Part shown: one piece after another, positions 8,683 through 19,007 of the stretch
How the letters are laid out: every line of letters begins with the position of its first letter
Position numbering within the stretch: position 1 is the stretch's first letter
Source of the DNA: Gammaproteobacteria bacterium
Lineage (GTDB): Bacteria; Pseudomonadota; Gammaproteobacteria; Eutrophobiales; Eutrophobiaceae
Reading direction: 5' to 3'
Assembly: GCA_030829985.1 (NCBI GenBank)
Contig: JAURNW010000027.1
Location: 1 to 64,000, forward strand
DNA: 64,000 nucleotides
Notes under the pieces: generated by a model
What the model saw: the letters and a program-made list of their open reading frames with translations, nothing else
Database searches by the model: none
What the model was told of the DNA's origin: nothing
Made by a program: the position numbers and the translations under genes

Positions 8683-10257
8683 CTATTCCCACTCTATAGT
8701 TGCGGGAGGCTTTCCTGAGATATCGTAGGTCACGCGCGAGATACCATCAATTTCATTGATGATACGGTTAGAAACCTTTCCAAGAAACTCGTAAGGCAGA
8801 TGCGCCCAATGCGCTGTCATAAAATCTATCGTAACTACCGCACGCAATGAAACAACATAATCATATTTACGACTGTCACCCATAACACCGACAGATTTTA
8901 CTGGTAAGAAAACAACAAAGGCCTGACTGACTTCGTCATATAGTTTATTAGCACGAAGTTCTTCAATAAAAATATTATCTGCAAGACGTAATAGATCGGC
9001 ATACTCTTTTTTCACTTCGCCCAGAATTCTTACGCCAAGACCGGGGCCTGGAAAGGGATGGCGATAAACCATTTCTTTTGGTAAACCGAGTTGTACTCCC
9101 AAACGTCGGACTTCGTCTTTAAATAATTCACGTAGAGGCTCTACTAATTCCATTTTCATGGTGTCTGGCAGGCCACCTACATTATGATGTGATTTTATGA
9201 CATGCGCCTTACCACTTTTAGCACCTGCAGATTCGATCACATCAGGATAGATCGTGCCTTGCGCCAACCATTTCATATCATCAAAATCATTTGAATGTTC
9301 CTCAAATATCTTGATGAATTCACCGCCGATAATTTTGCGTTTTGCTTCAGGATCTTCTACACCACCAAGTGCCTCAAGAAAACGTTGCTCTGCATCCACG
9401 CGTATCACTTTAATACCCATGTGTTCAGCAAAGGTTTCCATTACCTGGTCACCTTCATGCAAACGCAACAAACCGTTATCGACAAAGACACAAGTAAGTT
9501 GATCTCCAATTGCTTCGTGTAACAGTGCAGCTACAACTGATGAGTCAACACCGCCAGACAGGGCCAACAAGACTTTATCGTTACCTACTTGTTGTTTAAC
9601 CCGTGCTATTGCATCTTCAACTATGTTTTCAGTCGTCCAAAGAGAGTGACAACCTGCTATTTCATGCAAGAACCGTTGCAGAATAGCTTGCCCTTGAGTT
9701 GTATGTGTTACTTCCGGATGAAACTGGAGGCCATAAAAACCACGTTTTTCATCTGCCATACCGGCGATCGGAGCATTATCAGTGGAGGCTATGATCTTGA
9801 ATCCATCAGGTAAGGCTTCAACACGATCACCATGACTCATCCAGACATTAAGTAAACCATGTCCTTCATCATTAGCTTCATCTTGAATATCTTTTAGTAA
9901 ATTTGAATGACCGCGTGCCCTTATTTGTGCATAACCAAATTCACGTAGCGTTGAAGTAGCGACTTTACCACCAAGTTGCTCGGCCATGGTTTGCATTCCA
10001 TAACAAACACCAAGAACCGGAACACCCATGCTGAAAACAAGATCGGGCGCTCTTACACCATTAAGCATGGTGACAGATTCTGGTCCACCGGAAAGGATGA
10101 TAGCATTAGGATGAAAGTCTTTTATAGCTTGCTCGTTCATATCAAAGGCATGTATCTCACTATAGACACCCGCTTCACGGACACGTCTGGCTATAAGTTG
10201 TGTGTATTGCGATCCAAAATCCAGGATCAAGATACGTTCGGAATGTATATCAGTCAT
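8683..10257 (-). CDS. guaA: GMP synthase, glutamine-hydrolysing
   Basis: GuaA converts XMP to GMP using glutamine and ATP, the last step of GMP synthesis. The 524-residue protein has an N-terminal class I glutamine amidotransferase with catalytic Cys85 in GVCYGMQ and its histidine partner in FHPEVTHT. An ATP pyrophosphatase domain with the P-loop [15 protein letters not shown] follows, and a C-terminal dimerisation domain ends TIEWE. Length is canonical. guaB lies upstream with a 147-base gap carrying an inverted repeat. Confidence 0.97.
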   Translation of the reverse strand: MTDIHSERILILDFGSQYTQLIARRVREAGVYSEIHAFDMNEQAIKDFHPNAIILSGGPESVTMLNGVRAPDLVFSMGVPVLGVCYGMQTMAEQLGGKVATSTLREFGYAQIRARGHSNLLKDIQDEANDEGHGLLNVWMSHGDRVEALPDGFKIIASTDNAPIAGMADEKRGFYGLQFHPEVTHTTQGQAILQRFLHEIAGCHSLWTTENIVEDAIARVKQQVGNDKVLLALSGGVDSSVVAALLHEAIGDQLTCVFVDNGLLRLHEGDQVMETFAEHMGIKVIRVDAEQRFLEALGGVEDPEAKRKIIGGEFIKIFEEHSNDFDDMKWLAQGTIYPDVIESAGAKSGKAHVIKSHHNVGGLPDTMKMELVEPLRELFKDEVRRLGVQLGLPKEMVYRHPFPGPGLGVRILGEVKKEYADLLRLADNIFIEELRANKLYDEVSQAFVVFLPVKSVGVMGDSRKYDYVVSLRAVVTIDFMTAHWAHLPYEFLGKVSNRIINEIDGISRVTYDISGKPPATIEWE

Positions 10258-10321
10258 TCAATCTTCTACTTGTTAGTTGATTAACGGCACGGGTATTTTT
10301 ATGTTTTCAGTTCAGATGTAT

Positions 10322-10389
10322 AACCTAAAAGGTTAAATGTTGAATATAAAATTCTTTTATTTTCTATCTGGACATTAAACCTTTAGGTT
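10322..10389. repeat. Long imperfect inverted repeat between guaB and guaA
   Basis: The arm at 10322-10340 (AACCTAAAAGGTTAAATGT) is complemented by 10372-10389 (ACATTAAACCTTTAGGTT) with one bulged base, around a 31-base AT-rich loop. Each arm also contains its own small palindrome (AACCT...AGGTT). It could form a transcript hairpin downstream of guaB or act as a binding site. No run of T follows on the minus strand, so a simple intrinsic terminator is unlikely. Confidence 0.6.
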
Positions 10390-10404
10390 CACGCTTGAAA
10401 TAAA

Positions 10405-11901
<1,497 letters not shown>

Positions 11902-11976
11902 TTATAGTCTCAACTGAGATAACGGCAAACAGTCTTCTGCTTTGTTTCAGTATTCTTTTCGCTTAACATAAATATC

Positions 11977-13335
11977 ATGGCATTAATCAAGAATAAATCA
12001 CCTGATCCAGGCGATATATATACAATAAGTCGACTTAATCGTGAAGTTCGTAGAGTTCTCGAAGACGTTTTCCCCCTGATATGGGTCCAAGGTGAGTTAA
12101 CAAATCTTGCCAAACCCAATTCAGGCCATCTTTATTTCACTTTAAAAGATAACGCAGCGCAGGTTAGATGTGCAATGTTCAAGAATCGTCAATCAGGTGT
12201 ACGTTTTACTCCTGAAAATGGCATGCTGGTTATGGCCAGAGCCAATATTGGACTGTATGAAGGTCGTGGCGAATACCAACTCATTATTGAATCATTGGAG
12301 CCTGCAGGAACTGGCTCACTACAAATTGCTTTTGAAGCCTTGAAACAAAAACTTGCCACTGAAGGCCTGTTTGCTGAAGAACACAAAAAGCCGCTTCCGA
12401 TTTTTCCGAAAACTATTGGTATTATCACTTCTGCAACAGGTGCTGCAATTCAAGATATTCTTAGTGTTTTGAAGCGCCGCTATGCCTATGCCAAGGTCAT
12501 CATTTATCCTGTCCCGGTTCAAGGCGAAGGAGCAGCAATTAAAATAGCCAATGCGATAAAGCAGGCGGATCAACGTGAAGAATGTGATGTGTTAATTCTT
12601 ACGCGTGGTGGCGGTTCACTCGAAGACCTGTGGTCATTTAATGAAGAGATAGTTGCACGAGAAATTTTTGCCTGTGATACACCTATCATTAGTGGTGTTG
12701 GCCATGAAATTGATTTTACCATTGCTGACTTTGTAGCTGACCACCGGGCACCGACACCTTCAGGCGCAGCAGAATTAGTTAGCCCTGATAGCGTTGAAAC
12801 CATTACAAAATTCAAACAGACGGAGCAAAAGCTCATTCGCCAGCAACAACAATTAATTCAAAATCTTCATCGTCGTATCGAATACCTTTCAGTACAGATA
12901 CCACACCCAAAACAACGTCTCACGGAATTAATACAGCGCACTGATGAGTATGCAATGCGGTTAAAACATCATCTTGAAAATAAATTATCTGATAGAAAAA
13001 TGTTGTTATCAAGCTGGAGCCAGCGAATAAGTGAGTCGAATCCGGCACATAAAATTTCACAACAAATAGAAAAAGTTAAATACTTACAATCACAGTTTGA
13101 AAAATCTATTACTCATATCCTTGAAAAATCAAAAAGTGATATATCAAGACTACAGCATATCCTACAGACCGTCAGTCCTGTTTCTACTCTCGATAGAGGT
13201 TATGCCATCGTTACAGACACTAAAACTAATTCCATTGTTACTAACACCCGGAATCTACATATTGGCGATAAAATTCGTATCACCCTGTCAAAAGCAGATA
13301 TTGACACAACAATTGATGGTATCAATGAAAAATAA
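11977..13335 (+). CDS. xseA: Exodeoxyribonuclease VII large subunit
   Basis: XseA is the catalytic subunit of exonuclease VII, which degrades single-stranded DNA from both ends to oligonucleotides. The 452-residue protein has an N-terminal OB fold (VQGELTNLAKPNSGHLYFTL, about residues 28-47). The catalytic domain includes TSATGAAIQDIL, LTRGGGSLEDLWSFNEE and SGVGHEIDFTIADFVADHRAPTP segments. A long helical region (about 280-395) and a C-terminal segment (LDRGYAIVTD) follow. The start ATG 11977 has no strong ribosome-binding site. No xseB small-subunit gene follows; a peptidase gene overlaps its end instead. Confidence 0.95.
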   Translation: MALIKNKSPDPGDIYTISRLNREVRRVLEDVFPLIWVQGELTNLAKPNSGHLYFTLKDNAAQVRCAMFKNRQSGVRFTPENGMLVMARANIGLYEGRGEYQLIIESLEPAGTGSLQIAFEALKQKLATEGLFAEEHKKPLPIFPKTIGIITSATGAAIQDILSVLKRRYAYAKVIIYPVPVQGEGAAIKIANAIKQADQREECDVLILTRGGGSLEDLWSFNEEIVAREIFACDTPIISGVGHEIDFTIADFVADHRAPTPSGAAELVSPDSVETITKFKQTEQKLIRQQQQLIQNLHRRIEYLSVQIPHPKQRLTELIQRTDEYAMRLKHHLENKLSDRKMLLSSWSQRISESNPAHKISQQIEKVKYLQSQFEKSITHILEKSKSDISRLQHILQTVSPVSTLDRGYAIVTDTKTNSIVTNTRNLHIGDKIRITLSKADIDTTIDGINEK

Positions 13336-14146
13336 ATTGCTCATCTTGTTACTATTTTCAATATCCGTTTTATCAAGTGCCGATGCTCTAGAGTTACCGG
13401 TCGAATCACCCGTGCCTGGTGGCATAGTAATCATTCCAATTAATACGATAGAAAAACCGGAAGCTTACTTTCACGGGACGAAGGTCATGGTTATAGGAAC
13501 AAACAATCACTGGGTAGCCATTGTAGGGATCCCACTCGATGAAAATACTGGTTCTAATGAACTAAAAATCAAGATTGACAATATTGAAACGAGTTATAAA
13601 TTTGAAATCAAAAACAAAGATTATGAAACACAATATCTAACAATCAAAAACAAGCGGCAGGTTAACCCAAATGAACAGGACATGACACGCATAACAAAAG
13701 AGACAGCTTTAATTTCAAAAGCAAAGTCACACTGGAGTGAAAACGAAAGTATAGATTTAAAGTTCATCAAGCCCGCTACAGGGCCTTATAGCAGCCCATT
13801 TGGTTTACGTAGATTCTTCAACGACCAGCCGAGAAACCCACATAGTGGTTTGGATATTGCCGCAGCCAGGGGAACACCAATCATTGCACCAGCAAATGGA
13901 GTTGTGATTAATACTGGCAATTATTTTTTTAATGGCAATACCGTATTTATCGATCATGGGCAGGGATTAATAACAATGTACTGCCATATGGATCAGATTG
14001 ACATAAAAGAAGGCACACAAATAAAAGCCGGGGATATCATTGGCAAGGTAGGCTTGACCGGCCGCGTTACAGGAGCTCACTTACATTGGAGCGTTATATT
14101 GAATAATACAACAGTGGACCCGTTATTATTTCTCGCCCAGGATTAA
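13325..14146 (+). CDS. Secreted M23 (LytM-type) peptidase
   Basis: This 273-residue protein begins with a signal peptide (KNK, a leucine-rich core, likely cleavage near ADA-LEL, residue 21). A beta-rich N-terminal domain follows, then a C-terminal M23 domain from about residue 150. The zinc-site motifs are HSGLD (H173, D177) and HLHW (H252, H254), with H221 in YCHMD, so it should be an active periplasmic metallo-endopeptidase cutting peptidoglycan cross-bridges. The start overlaps the last codons of xseA in another frame; ATG 13316, three codons upstream, is an alternative. Coupled expression with xseA is likely. Its 3' end converges with an ElyC-like gene across 5 bases. Confidence 0.9.
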   Translation: MKNKLLILLLFSISVLSSADALELPVESPVPGGIVIIPINTIEKPEAYFHGTKVMVIGTNNHWVAIVGIPLDENTGSNELKIKIDNIETSYKFEIKNKDYETQYLTIKNKRQVNPNEQDMTRITKETALISKAKSHWSENESIDLKFIKPATGPYSSPFGLRRFFNDQPRNPHSGLDIAAARGTPIIAPANGVVINTGNYFFNGNTVFIDHGQGLITMYCHMDQIDIKEGTQIKAGDIIGKVGLTGRVTGAHLHWSVILNNTTVDPLLFLAQD

Positions 14147-14151
14147 TAAAA

Positions 14152-14904
14152 CTAATATCGAAGTTTGTACCAAAAAATACCAATATATTCATGTAATGCT
14201 ATATTTACATTTTGTAATGCATATGCGGCAGGCAAATAATAAGACGAGGATATATTGGTCATCATTTCAATGAACATCGTAGGTGCCGGGGTTACATTGA
14301 TACCTTGCTTTTCAAACATCATCACGGCACGTGGCATATGCCATGCATGTGTCACCAGATAAATTGTTTCGATATCATTTTCTTTTAAGATCGCTGCTGA
14401 ATACATTGCGTTTTCAGCGGTATTTCTGGATTTTGTTTCTTGCCATTTAACTTGCACCTTAAAACTATTACTTAATGTGTCAGTCATAATAGCTGCTTCA
14501 GAGCTGGTATTAAATCCAACAGTCCCACCAGAAACCAGTATAGGTAAGTCAGTCTGGTTTTGTAGAAACGCTGCGTACTGATTCCGTTGTAATGCTGCAG
14601 CGCCATCAATAGCTTTAGCATATTCCTTTGCGTAAGGATAACTGCCTGCAGATAATACAACAATTGCCTGCTCATTATGAACGGTTACTGGAGGTTCCAG
14701 GGGCGGATATTGCTCGAGTCCTTTAAGTAATAAAGCGGAAAATGGCGGAAAACAAAATAAGACCAGAGATAATGCACCGACCGTTATAAGAAGATAAGAA
14801 AAGTGTTTATTTATTTTATTCAGTAATAATCCAAATGCTATTATTATAAAATTAACAGTTGGTGGAAGAATTATCGCTTTGATAATAGCGATGAAAGATA
14901 ACAT
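14152..14904 (-). CDS. ElyC/SanA-like DUF218 membrane protein
   Basis: The 250-residue protein has two hydrophobic segments (about residues 4-28 and 34-58) and a DUF218 domain on the far side of the membrane. Typical DUF218 signatures are visible: AIVVLSAG, PILVSGG, SEAAIMTDTL, ESK-like KSRNTAENA and VTHAWHMPRAVMMF. The domain order resembles ElyC (YcbC), which affects envelope biogenesis and the lipid carrier undecaprenyl phosphate in E. coli. The exact role here is inferred from that family. It lies next to lipA and ends 5 bases from the convergent M23 peptidase. Confidence 0.82.
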   Translation of the reverse strand: MLSFIAIIKAIILPPTVNFIIIAFGLLLNKINKHFSYLLITVGALSLVLFCFPPFSALLLKGLEQYPPLEPPVTVHNEQAIVVLSAGSYPYAKEYAKAIDGAAALQRNQYAAFLQNQTDLPILVSGGTVGFNTSSEAAIMTDTLSNSFKVQVKWQETKSRNTAENAMYSAAILKENDIETIYLVTHAWHMPRAVMMFEKQGINVTPAPTMFIEMMTNISSSYYLPAAYALQNVNIALHEYIGIFWYKLRY

Positions 14905-14918
14905 TATATGCTCATAAA

Positions 14919-15887
14919 TCAGCTTTTGATGGACTCACCTGAAGCTTGCAGATCAGCATGATAAGAAGAACGTACCATCGGCGCACTCGCAACGTTACTA
15001 AAACCTAAACTTTCAGCATATTGTTTAAGCTCTTCAAATTCTTCGGGATGGACATAACGTTCTACTGGCAAATGATAACGACTGGGCTGCAGGTACTGGC
15101 CGATAGTTACCATATCGCAATCATGCTCTCTTAAATCGTGTAAGACCTGTTTAACTTCTTCTAGTGTTTCTCCGAGACCTAACATCAATCCGGACTTGGC
15201 CGGCACTTTAGTATTGTTCTGTTTAAACTTTTTTATCAACTCCAATGAGGCAGTATAGTCCGCACCAGGCCTGACCTTTTTGTATAAATTCGGTACTGAT
15301 TCAAGGTTATGGTTGAATACATCAGGTGGGGCATCCTGCAAAATATTGAGCGCTATATCAATCTTGGAACGAAAGTCAGGCACCAGTATTTCTATTTTTG
15401 TGTCGGGGCATGCTTTCCTTATTTCATTTATACAAGCCACAAAATGACCTGCGCCACGATCCAGCAAATCGTCCCGATCAACAGATGTAATCACTACATA
15501 TTTTAATTTCATTAATTTTATCGCATTGGCAAGATTCACAGGTTCGTCAGGATCGAGACCTTTTGGTTTGCCATGCGCGACATCACAGAATGGACAGCGA
15601 CGAGTACAGATATCACCCATAATCATAAACGTCGCTGTGCCGTGACCAAAACATTCACCAATATTAGGGCACGAAGCCTCTTCGCAGACGGTATGCAATT
15701 TATGTTCGCGGATAAGCTTCTTAAGATCTAATACTTTAGTATCGGTCGGTGCCTTTGCCCGAATCCAATTTGGCTTTCTTGAAACCGGGCCATCAACCGG
15801 TATTATTTTGACCGGATTTTTATTGGTCTTTAATTTGCCACGTTTGTCGCGTTCGGGTTGTTTATGAATATTATCTTGATACATCAA
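14919..15887 (-). CDS. lipA: Lipoyl synthase
   Basis: LipA inserts two sulfur atoms into protein-bound octanoyl groups to make lipoyl cofactors of the 2-oxoacid dehydrogenases and the glycine cleavage system. The 322-residue protein carries the auxiliary [4Fe-4S] cluster cysteines C68, C73 and C79 ([12 protein letters not shown]) and the radical-SAM CxxxCxxC at C94, C98 and C101 (CTRRCPFC). The conserved C-terminal VRSSYHA contains the serine that ligates the auxiliary cluster. It is 16 bases downstream of lipB, forming ybeD-lipB-lipA. Confidence 0.97.
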   Translation of the reverse strand: MMYQDNIHKQPERDKRGKLKTNKNPVKIIPVDGPVSRKPNWIRAKAPTDTKVLDLKKLIREHKLHTVCEEASCPNIGECFGHGTATFMIMGDICTRRCPFCDVAHGKPKGLDPDEPVNLANAIKLMKLKYVVITSVDRDDLLDRGAGHFVACINEIRKACPDTKIEILVPDFRSKIDIALNILQDAPPDVFNHNLESVPNLYKKVRPGADYTASLELIKKFKQNNTKVPAKSGLMLGLGETLEEVKQVLHDLREHDCDMVTIGQYLQPSRYHLPVERYVHPEEFEELKQYAESLGFSNVASAPMVRSSYHADLQASGESIKS

Positions 15888-15903
15888 TTTATCCTTTAAT
15901 TAA

Positions 15904-16539
15904 CTATGCAACATCAGAAAAAATACCGGTTGCCTGGTCAAGGTGTTTAACCAGACACTCAGATAATTTAATCTTTACTTCGGCAAGTGTAATGTCTTTA
16001 TTATGTTCAATCATATGTGTACACACCATTTCCTTATAACCACAGGGATTAATACCTTTAAAAGGCATCAAGTCCATATCAATATTTAATGCAAGACCAT
16101 GATAGGCACAACCTTTTTTTACTCTAATACCCAACGCCGCAATTTTCTCGCCATTGACATACACCCCCGGTGCACCGTACAGACGTTCAGCTTTAATACC
16201 ATAATCACTCAAACAGTCGATGATTGATGCCTCTATTAGCGATACAAATTTTTTTATTGAGTAAGCACGCCGACTTAAATCAATCAATAGATAGGCTACC
16301 AATTGGCCAGGACCATGATAGGTCACCTGCCCTCCACGATCTGTGTTTATTACTGGAATATTATTTGTGTTCAGTAAATGTTCTGTTTTGCCAGCTAGAC
16401 CCAATGTATAAACGGGTGAATGTTCCAGTAACCATATTTGATCTTTCGTAGCGGAATCGCGGTTCTGGTTAAATACACACATGGCATCATAGGTCTCACC
16501 GTAATCCCGCATACCCAGATCTTTTATTTGGATAGTCAT
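15904..16539 (-). CDS. lipB: Octanoyl-ACP:protein octanoyltransferase
   Basis: LipB moves octanoate from acyl carrier protein to lipoyl domains, producing the substrate of LipA. The 211-residue protein has the RGGQVTYHGPGQL motif (68-80), K132 and H147 in the active-site region, and the acyl-thioester cysteine C166 in FKGINPCGY. Its ATG overlaps the stop of the upstream ybeD-like gene by four bases (ATGA), suggesting coupled translation. Confidence 0.96.
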   Translation of the reverse strand: MTIQIKDLGMRDYGETYDAMCVFNQNRDSATKDQIWLLEHSPVYTLGLAGKTEHLLNTNNIPVINTDRGGQVTYHGPGQLVAYLLIDLSRRAYSIKKFVSLIEASIIDCLSDYGIKAERLYGAPGVYVNGEKIAALGIRVKKGCAYHGLALNIDMDLMPFKGINPCGYKEMVCTHMIEHNKDITLAEVKIKLSECLVKHLDQATGIFSDVA

Positions 16540-16808
16540 AATGCCATTAATACTTTTTCATGTGCCGTAAGTTCAAGATAGATATTATCCAGTTGTTGTC
16601 TACTTTCTGCTTCCACAATAACCGTTACAGAAATATATTTTCCTTCCTGACTTTGTCGACTTTTTACGGCTCCTTCGGATAAATCAGGGGCATGTTTTCT
16701 AATTATGCTGACAACTAGAACATCAAAGCCCTCTTCTGCCATTCCCATAGCCTTTATAGGGAACTGACAAGGAAATGACATAATGCTATCTTCTTCAGTG
16801 TCTTGCAT
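16536..16808 (-). CDS. ybeD: DUF493 (YbeD-family) protein
   Basis: This is a 90-residue small protein of the YbeD/DUF493 family, with an ACT-like ferredoxin fold by family knowledge. Visible signatures are FPIKAMG near residue 16 and the C-terminal YISVTVIVEAESRQQLDNIY region. Family members sit beside lipB in many gammaproteobacteria and are thought to assist lipoate metabolism, but the biochemical role is not established. It heads the ybeD-lipB-lipA unit and is divergent from the MOSC gene at 16883. An internal ATG (MSFPCQFP, residue 10) is an alternative start. Confidence 0.9.
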   Translation of the reverse strand: MQDTEEDSIMSFPCQFPIKAMGMAEEGFDVLVVSIIRKHAPDLSEGAVKSRQSQEGKYISVTVIVEAESRQQLDNIYLELTAHEKVLMAL

Positions 16809-16882
16809 ATGATTCTACGGTTAATTAACGTTCTAATTTAAAGATTAACACATTTACGAAATCCCTCAATTATACTAAAAAC

Positions 16883-17386
16883 ATGGTACTCAAACATAAT
16901 CAAACTCTGTCAGACCTACGTGATAATCATGCATTTACGGGCGAATTGAGCTGGATCGGACTCAGACCTGCACATCAAGGGGCAATGGTAATGCCTGGTG
17001 AAGCTACTTTAATCGAGAATAAAGGCCTTAAGGGTGATCATATGGCCAATGGTTCCAGTAAAAAGCGCCAGGTTACGCTTATTCAGGTGGAGCATCTCGC
17101 GGTAATAAGCAAACTAATAAATAAGAATTCAATCAGCGCTGAAAATTTAAGGCGAAACCTCGTTATTGAAGGTATAAATTTACTGGCATTGAGAGACAGG
17201 CAATTTACCATCGGAGATTGTATTCTGCAGGGTACAGGCCATTGCCACCCTTGTTCGAGGATGGAAGAAGCTCTCGGTGAAGGCGGATATAATGCTATGA
17301 GGGGTCATGGAGGAATCACGGCTATCGTAATTCAAGGCGGAGCCATTAAGATTGGGGATATGGTTCGAAGTTTACCTGAAACATAG
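16883..17386 (+). CDS. MOSC-domain protein
   Basis: The 167-residue protein is a stand-alone MOSC domain, related to the C-terminal domain of molybdenum cofactor sulfurase and to YiiM-like proteins that handle sulfur or use molybdopterin. Visible signatures are LKGDHMANGSSKKRQVTLIQ, the NLRRNLVIEGINL segment and the conserved cysteine region GTGHCHPCSRME (C121, C124). The substrate is not known. It is the first plus-strand gene of a block (to 20704) that sits between ybeD and the dat/dacA cluster. The ribosome-binding site before ATG 16883 is weak. Confidence 0.88.
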   Translation: MVLKHNQTLSDLRDNHAFTGELSWIGLRPAHQGAMVMPGEATLIENKGLKGDHMANGSSKKRQVTLIQVEHLAVISKLINKNSISAENLRRNLVIEGINLLALRDRQFTIGDCILQGTGHCHPCSRMEEALGEGGYNAMRGHGGITAIVIQGGAIKIGDMVRSLPET

Positions 17387-17448
17387 CGGATAGAGAGATA
17401 ATCTGTTGAAATCAATTGCTAATTTAACACACTCGGTCAACTATTAAC

Positions 17449-17477
17449 TATAATAGACCAATCGATTATAGGAGAGG
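17449..17477 (+). promoter_or_regulatory. -10-like TATAAT and strong ribosome-binding site before the DUF4389 gene
   Basis: A perfect TATAAT lies at 17449-17454, and AGGAGAGG at 17470-17477 ends three bases before ATG 17481. The -35 region is poor. Together they suggest transcription starting close to the gene, with a very short leader. Confidence 0.5.
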
Positions 17478-17480
17478 AAA

Positions 17481-17846
17481 ATGGATATTAAAGAAAACGC
17501 CAAGAATATAGATGTATGGACTCGTGGTCTGTTCATTGTAATTTATGCTGTCATATTTTATTTTCTGTTTGCCCTGATATGGTTAGTAGTCATATTCCAG
17601 TTTCTGATGAAATTAATCACTACCGAGCTAAATGAACAATTATTCGATTTTAGTGATTCCTTAAATAAGTATGTCAGTCAGATATTACTCTATATCACTT
17701 TCAAATCTGAAGAACGCCCATTCCCTTTCAGCCCCTGGCCTAAAGGTGAAATCTCAGCCAGTGATAGTAAGCCCGTAGTGAGAAAGAAAAAAACAGCAAA
17801 GAAAAGAATAGCTAAAAAAGAGTCAGATGAAGATAAAGAATCCTAA
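17481..17846 (+). CDS. DUF4389 membrane protein with lysine-rich tail
   Basis: The 121-residue protein matches the pattern of DUF4389 proteins. A short N-terminal segment (DVWTRGLFIVIYAVIF) is followed by one or two transmembrane helices (about residues 13-52), an amphipathic stretch and the ERPFPFSPWP motif near residue 76. The last 25 residues are strongly lysine-rich and then acidic (KKKTAKKR ... DEDKES), probably cytoplasmic. The function is unknown in the family. It has its own promoter-like sequence and a strong ribosome-binding site. Confidence 0.8.
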   Translation: MDIKENAKNIDVWTRGLFIVIYAVIFYFLFALIWLVVIFQFLMKLITTELNEQLFDFSDSLNKYVSQILLYITFKSEERPFPFSPWPKGEISASDSKPVVRKKKTAKKRIAKKESDEDKES

Positions 17847-18022
17847 CATAAATTCATGTTGTGTATTTATGTGATGCAATTCTCTATTCAAACAACAAAC
17901 AAGTGAAACATGTGATATGGATAACAAACACTGACATTCGATTTATGAAAAAGAGGTGTATTATTCAGAAAACACAGACTTATTCTATTTATTGAATTTT
18001 AGAAATTTATCCAAGGTAAAAA

Positions 18023-18883
18023 ATGACAAACAAAAATATAACTCCAGACTATCTTCGTAAAGTCCCTATTTTTTCAACACTAAGTGATGCTGAATTACAA
18101 GAAATCATCAAGTCTTCTGATAATGGTTATGAAGAATACAATGCGAAACAAGCCATAATTCGTGAAGAAGAAATCGGTAATTGTATGTATGTCATTCTAG
18201 AAGGTTCTGTTGAGGTATCAATTCGAGGTGGTGGAGGTGGACGCGAAATATCTATTGCCACATTACGTGAAGGTGATTTCTTTGGAGAACAGTCTCTATT
18301 GCCAGGTGGCAGTGGGAGACGTAATGCCAGCGTAAAATCATTTCAGCCAAGCAAACTTTTCCGTATTGATAAAAAACATGTGTTATTGAATCTGGGTGGA
18401 TTAGAAGAATCTGAAGATGTCACTGTTCAGAATTTCAAGGTAGGCGATCCCAAAGTTCGGGAGATGTTGGGTAAATTACGACTATTCCAGTCTTTATCAG
18501 AGACTGAACTTGATGCTTATAATTCATGGACTGAAGTAGTGAAGGTTGGACCCGGTGATTTTGTTGTCAAAGAGGACGAACCAGGAGAACATCTGTTTGT
18601 CATTCTGGACGGTGTCGTCGAAGTTTTCATCATTGATGAGGATGGAAAAATAAATATTCTGGCCAAGTTAAAACCTGGAGAATATTTTGGTGAACAGGCC
18701 TTAATAGAAGGGGCTAGCGGTGAAAGAAACGCTTATGTTAGAACAGATAACGAAACCAGACTTATAAAGGTATCAAAAGATTATTTTAAAATTGCCTTAA
18801 AACGAGATAGTGTCCTGGCAATGGCCTTAAAAAAAGTAGGCCAGGCTCAAAAAGAAGAAATTTCGAAACTCGAAGGTAAGTAG
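18023..18883 (+). CDS. Tandem cyclic-nucleotide-binding domain protein
   Basis: The 286-residue protein consists of two cNMP-binding (Crp/PKA-R-like) domains, roughly residues 15-130 and 150-270. Each has a complete phosphate-binding cassette: GDFFGEQSLLPGGSGRRNAS (86-103 region) and EYFGEQALIEGASGERNAYV (220-239). Both keep the FGE glutamate and the R-N-A/S arginine needed for cyclic nucleotide binding. There is no helix-turn-helix, kinase, channel or other output domain, so it looks like a free sensor or regulatory subunit, as in PKA-R without its inhibitor arm. The partner is unknown; an ABC exporter follows 124 bases later. Confidence 0.9.
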   Translation: MTNKNITPDYLRKVPIFSTLSDAELQEIIKSSDNGYEEYNAKQAIIREEEIGNCMYVILEGSVEVSIRGGGGGREISIATLREGDFFGEQSLLPGGSGRRNASVKSFQPSKLFRIDKKHVLLNLGGLEESEDVTVQNFKVGDPKVREMLGKLRLFQSLSETELDAYNSWTEVVKVGPGDFVVKEDEPGEHLFVILDGVVEVFIIDEDGKINILAKLKPGEYFGEQALIEGASGERNAYVRTDNETRLIKVSKDYFKIALKRDSVLAMALKKVGQAQKEEISKLEGK

Positions 18884-19007
18884 TAAGCATATTGTTTTGA
18901 TGTGGTTCCCCAATCAAGCTATTACAAATCAATTCATTTATACTGTAAAATTTTGGCCACACAAGATGTAGCCTGTTTTATCTGTATGAATAAATCTATT
19001 AATTGTC

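Noticed and set aside
13097-13324. Open frame extending upstream of the M23 peptidase start, inside xseA
   Set aside because: It overlaps a well-supported xseA frame and lacks a signal peptide at its start; the signal peptide begins at ATG 13325 (or 13316).
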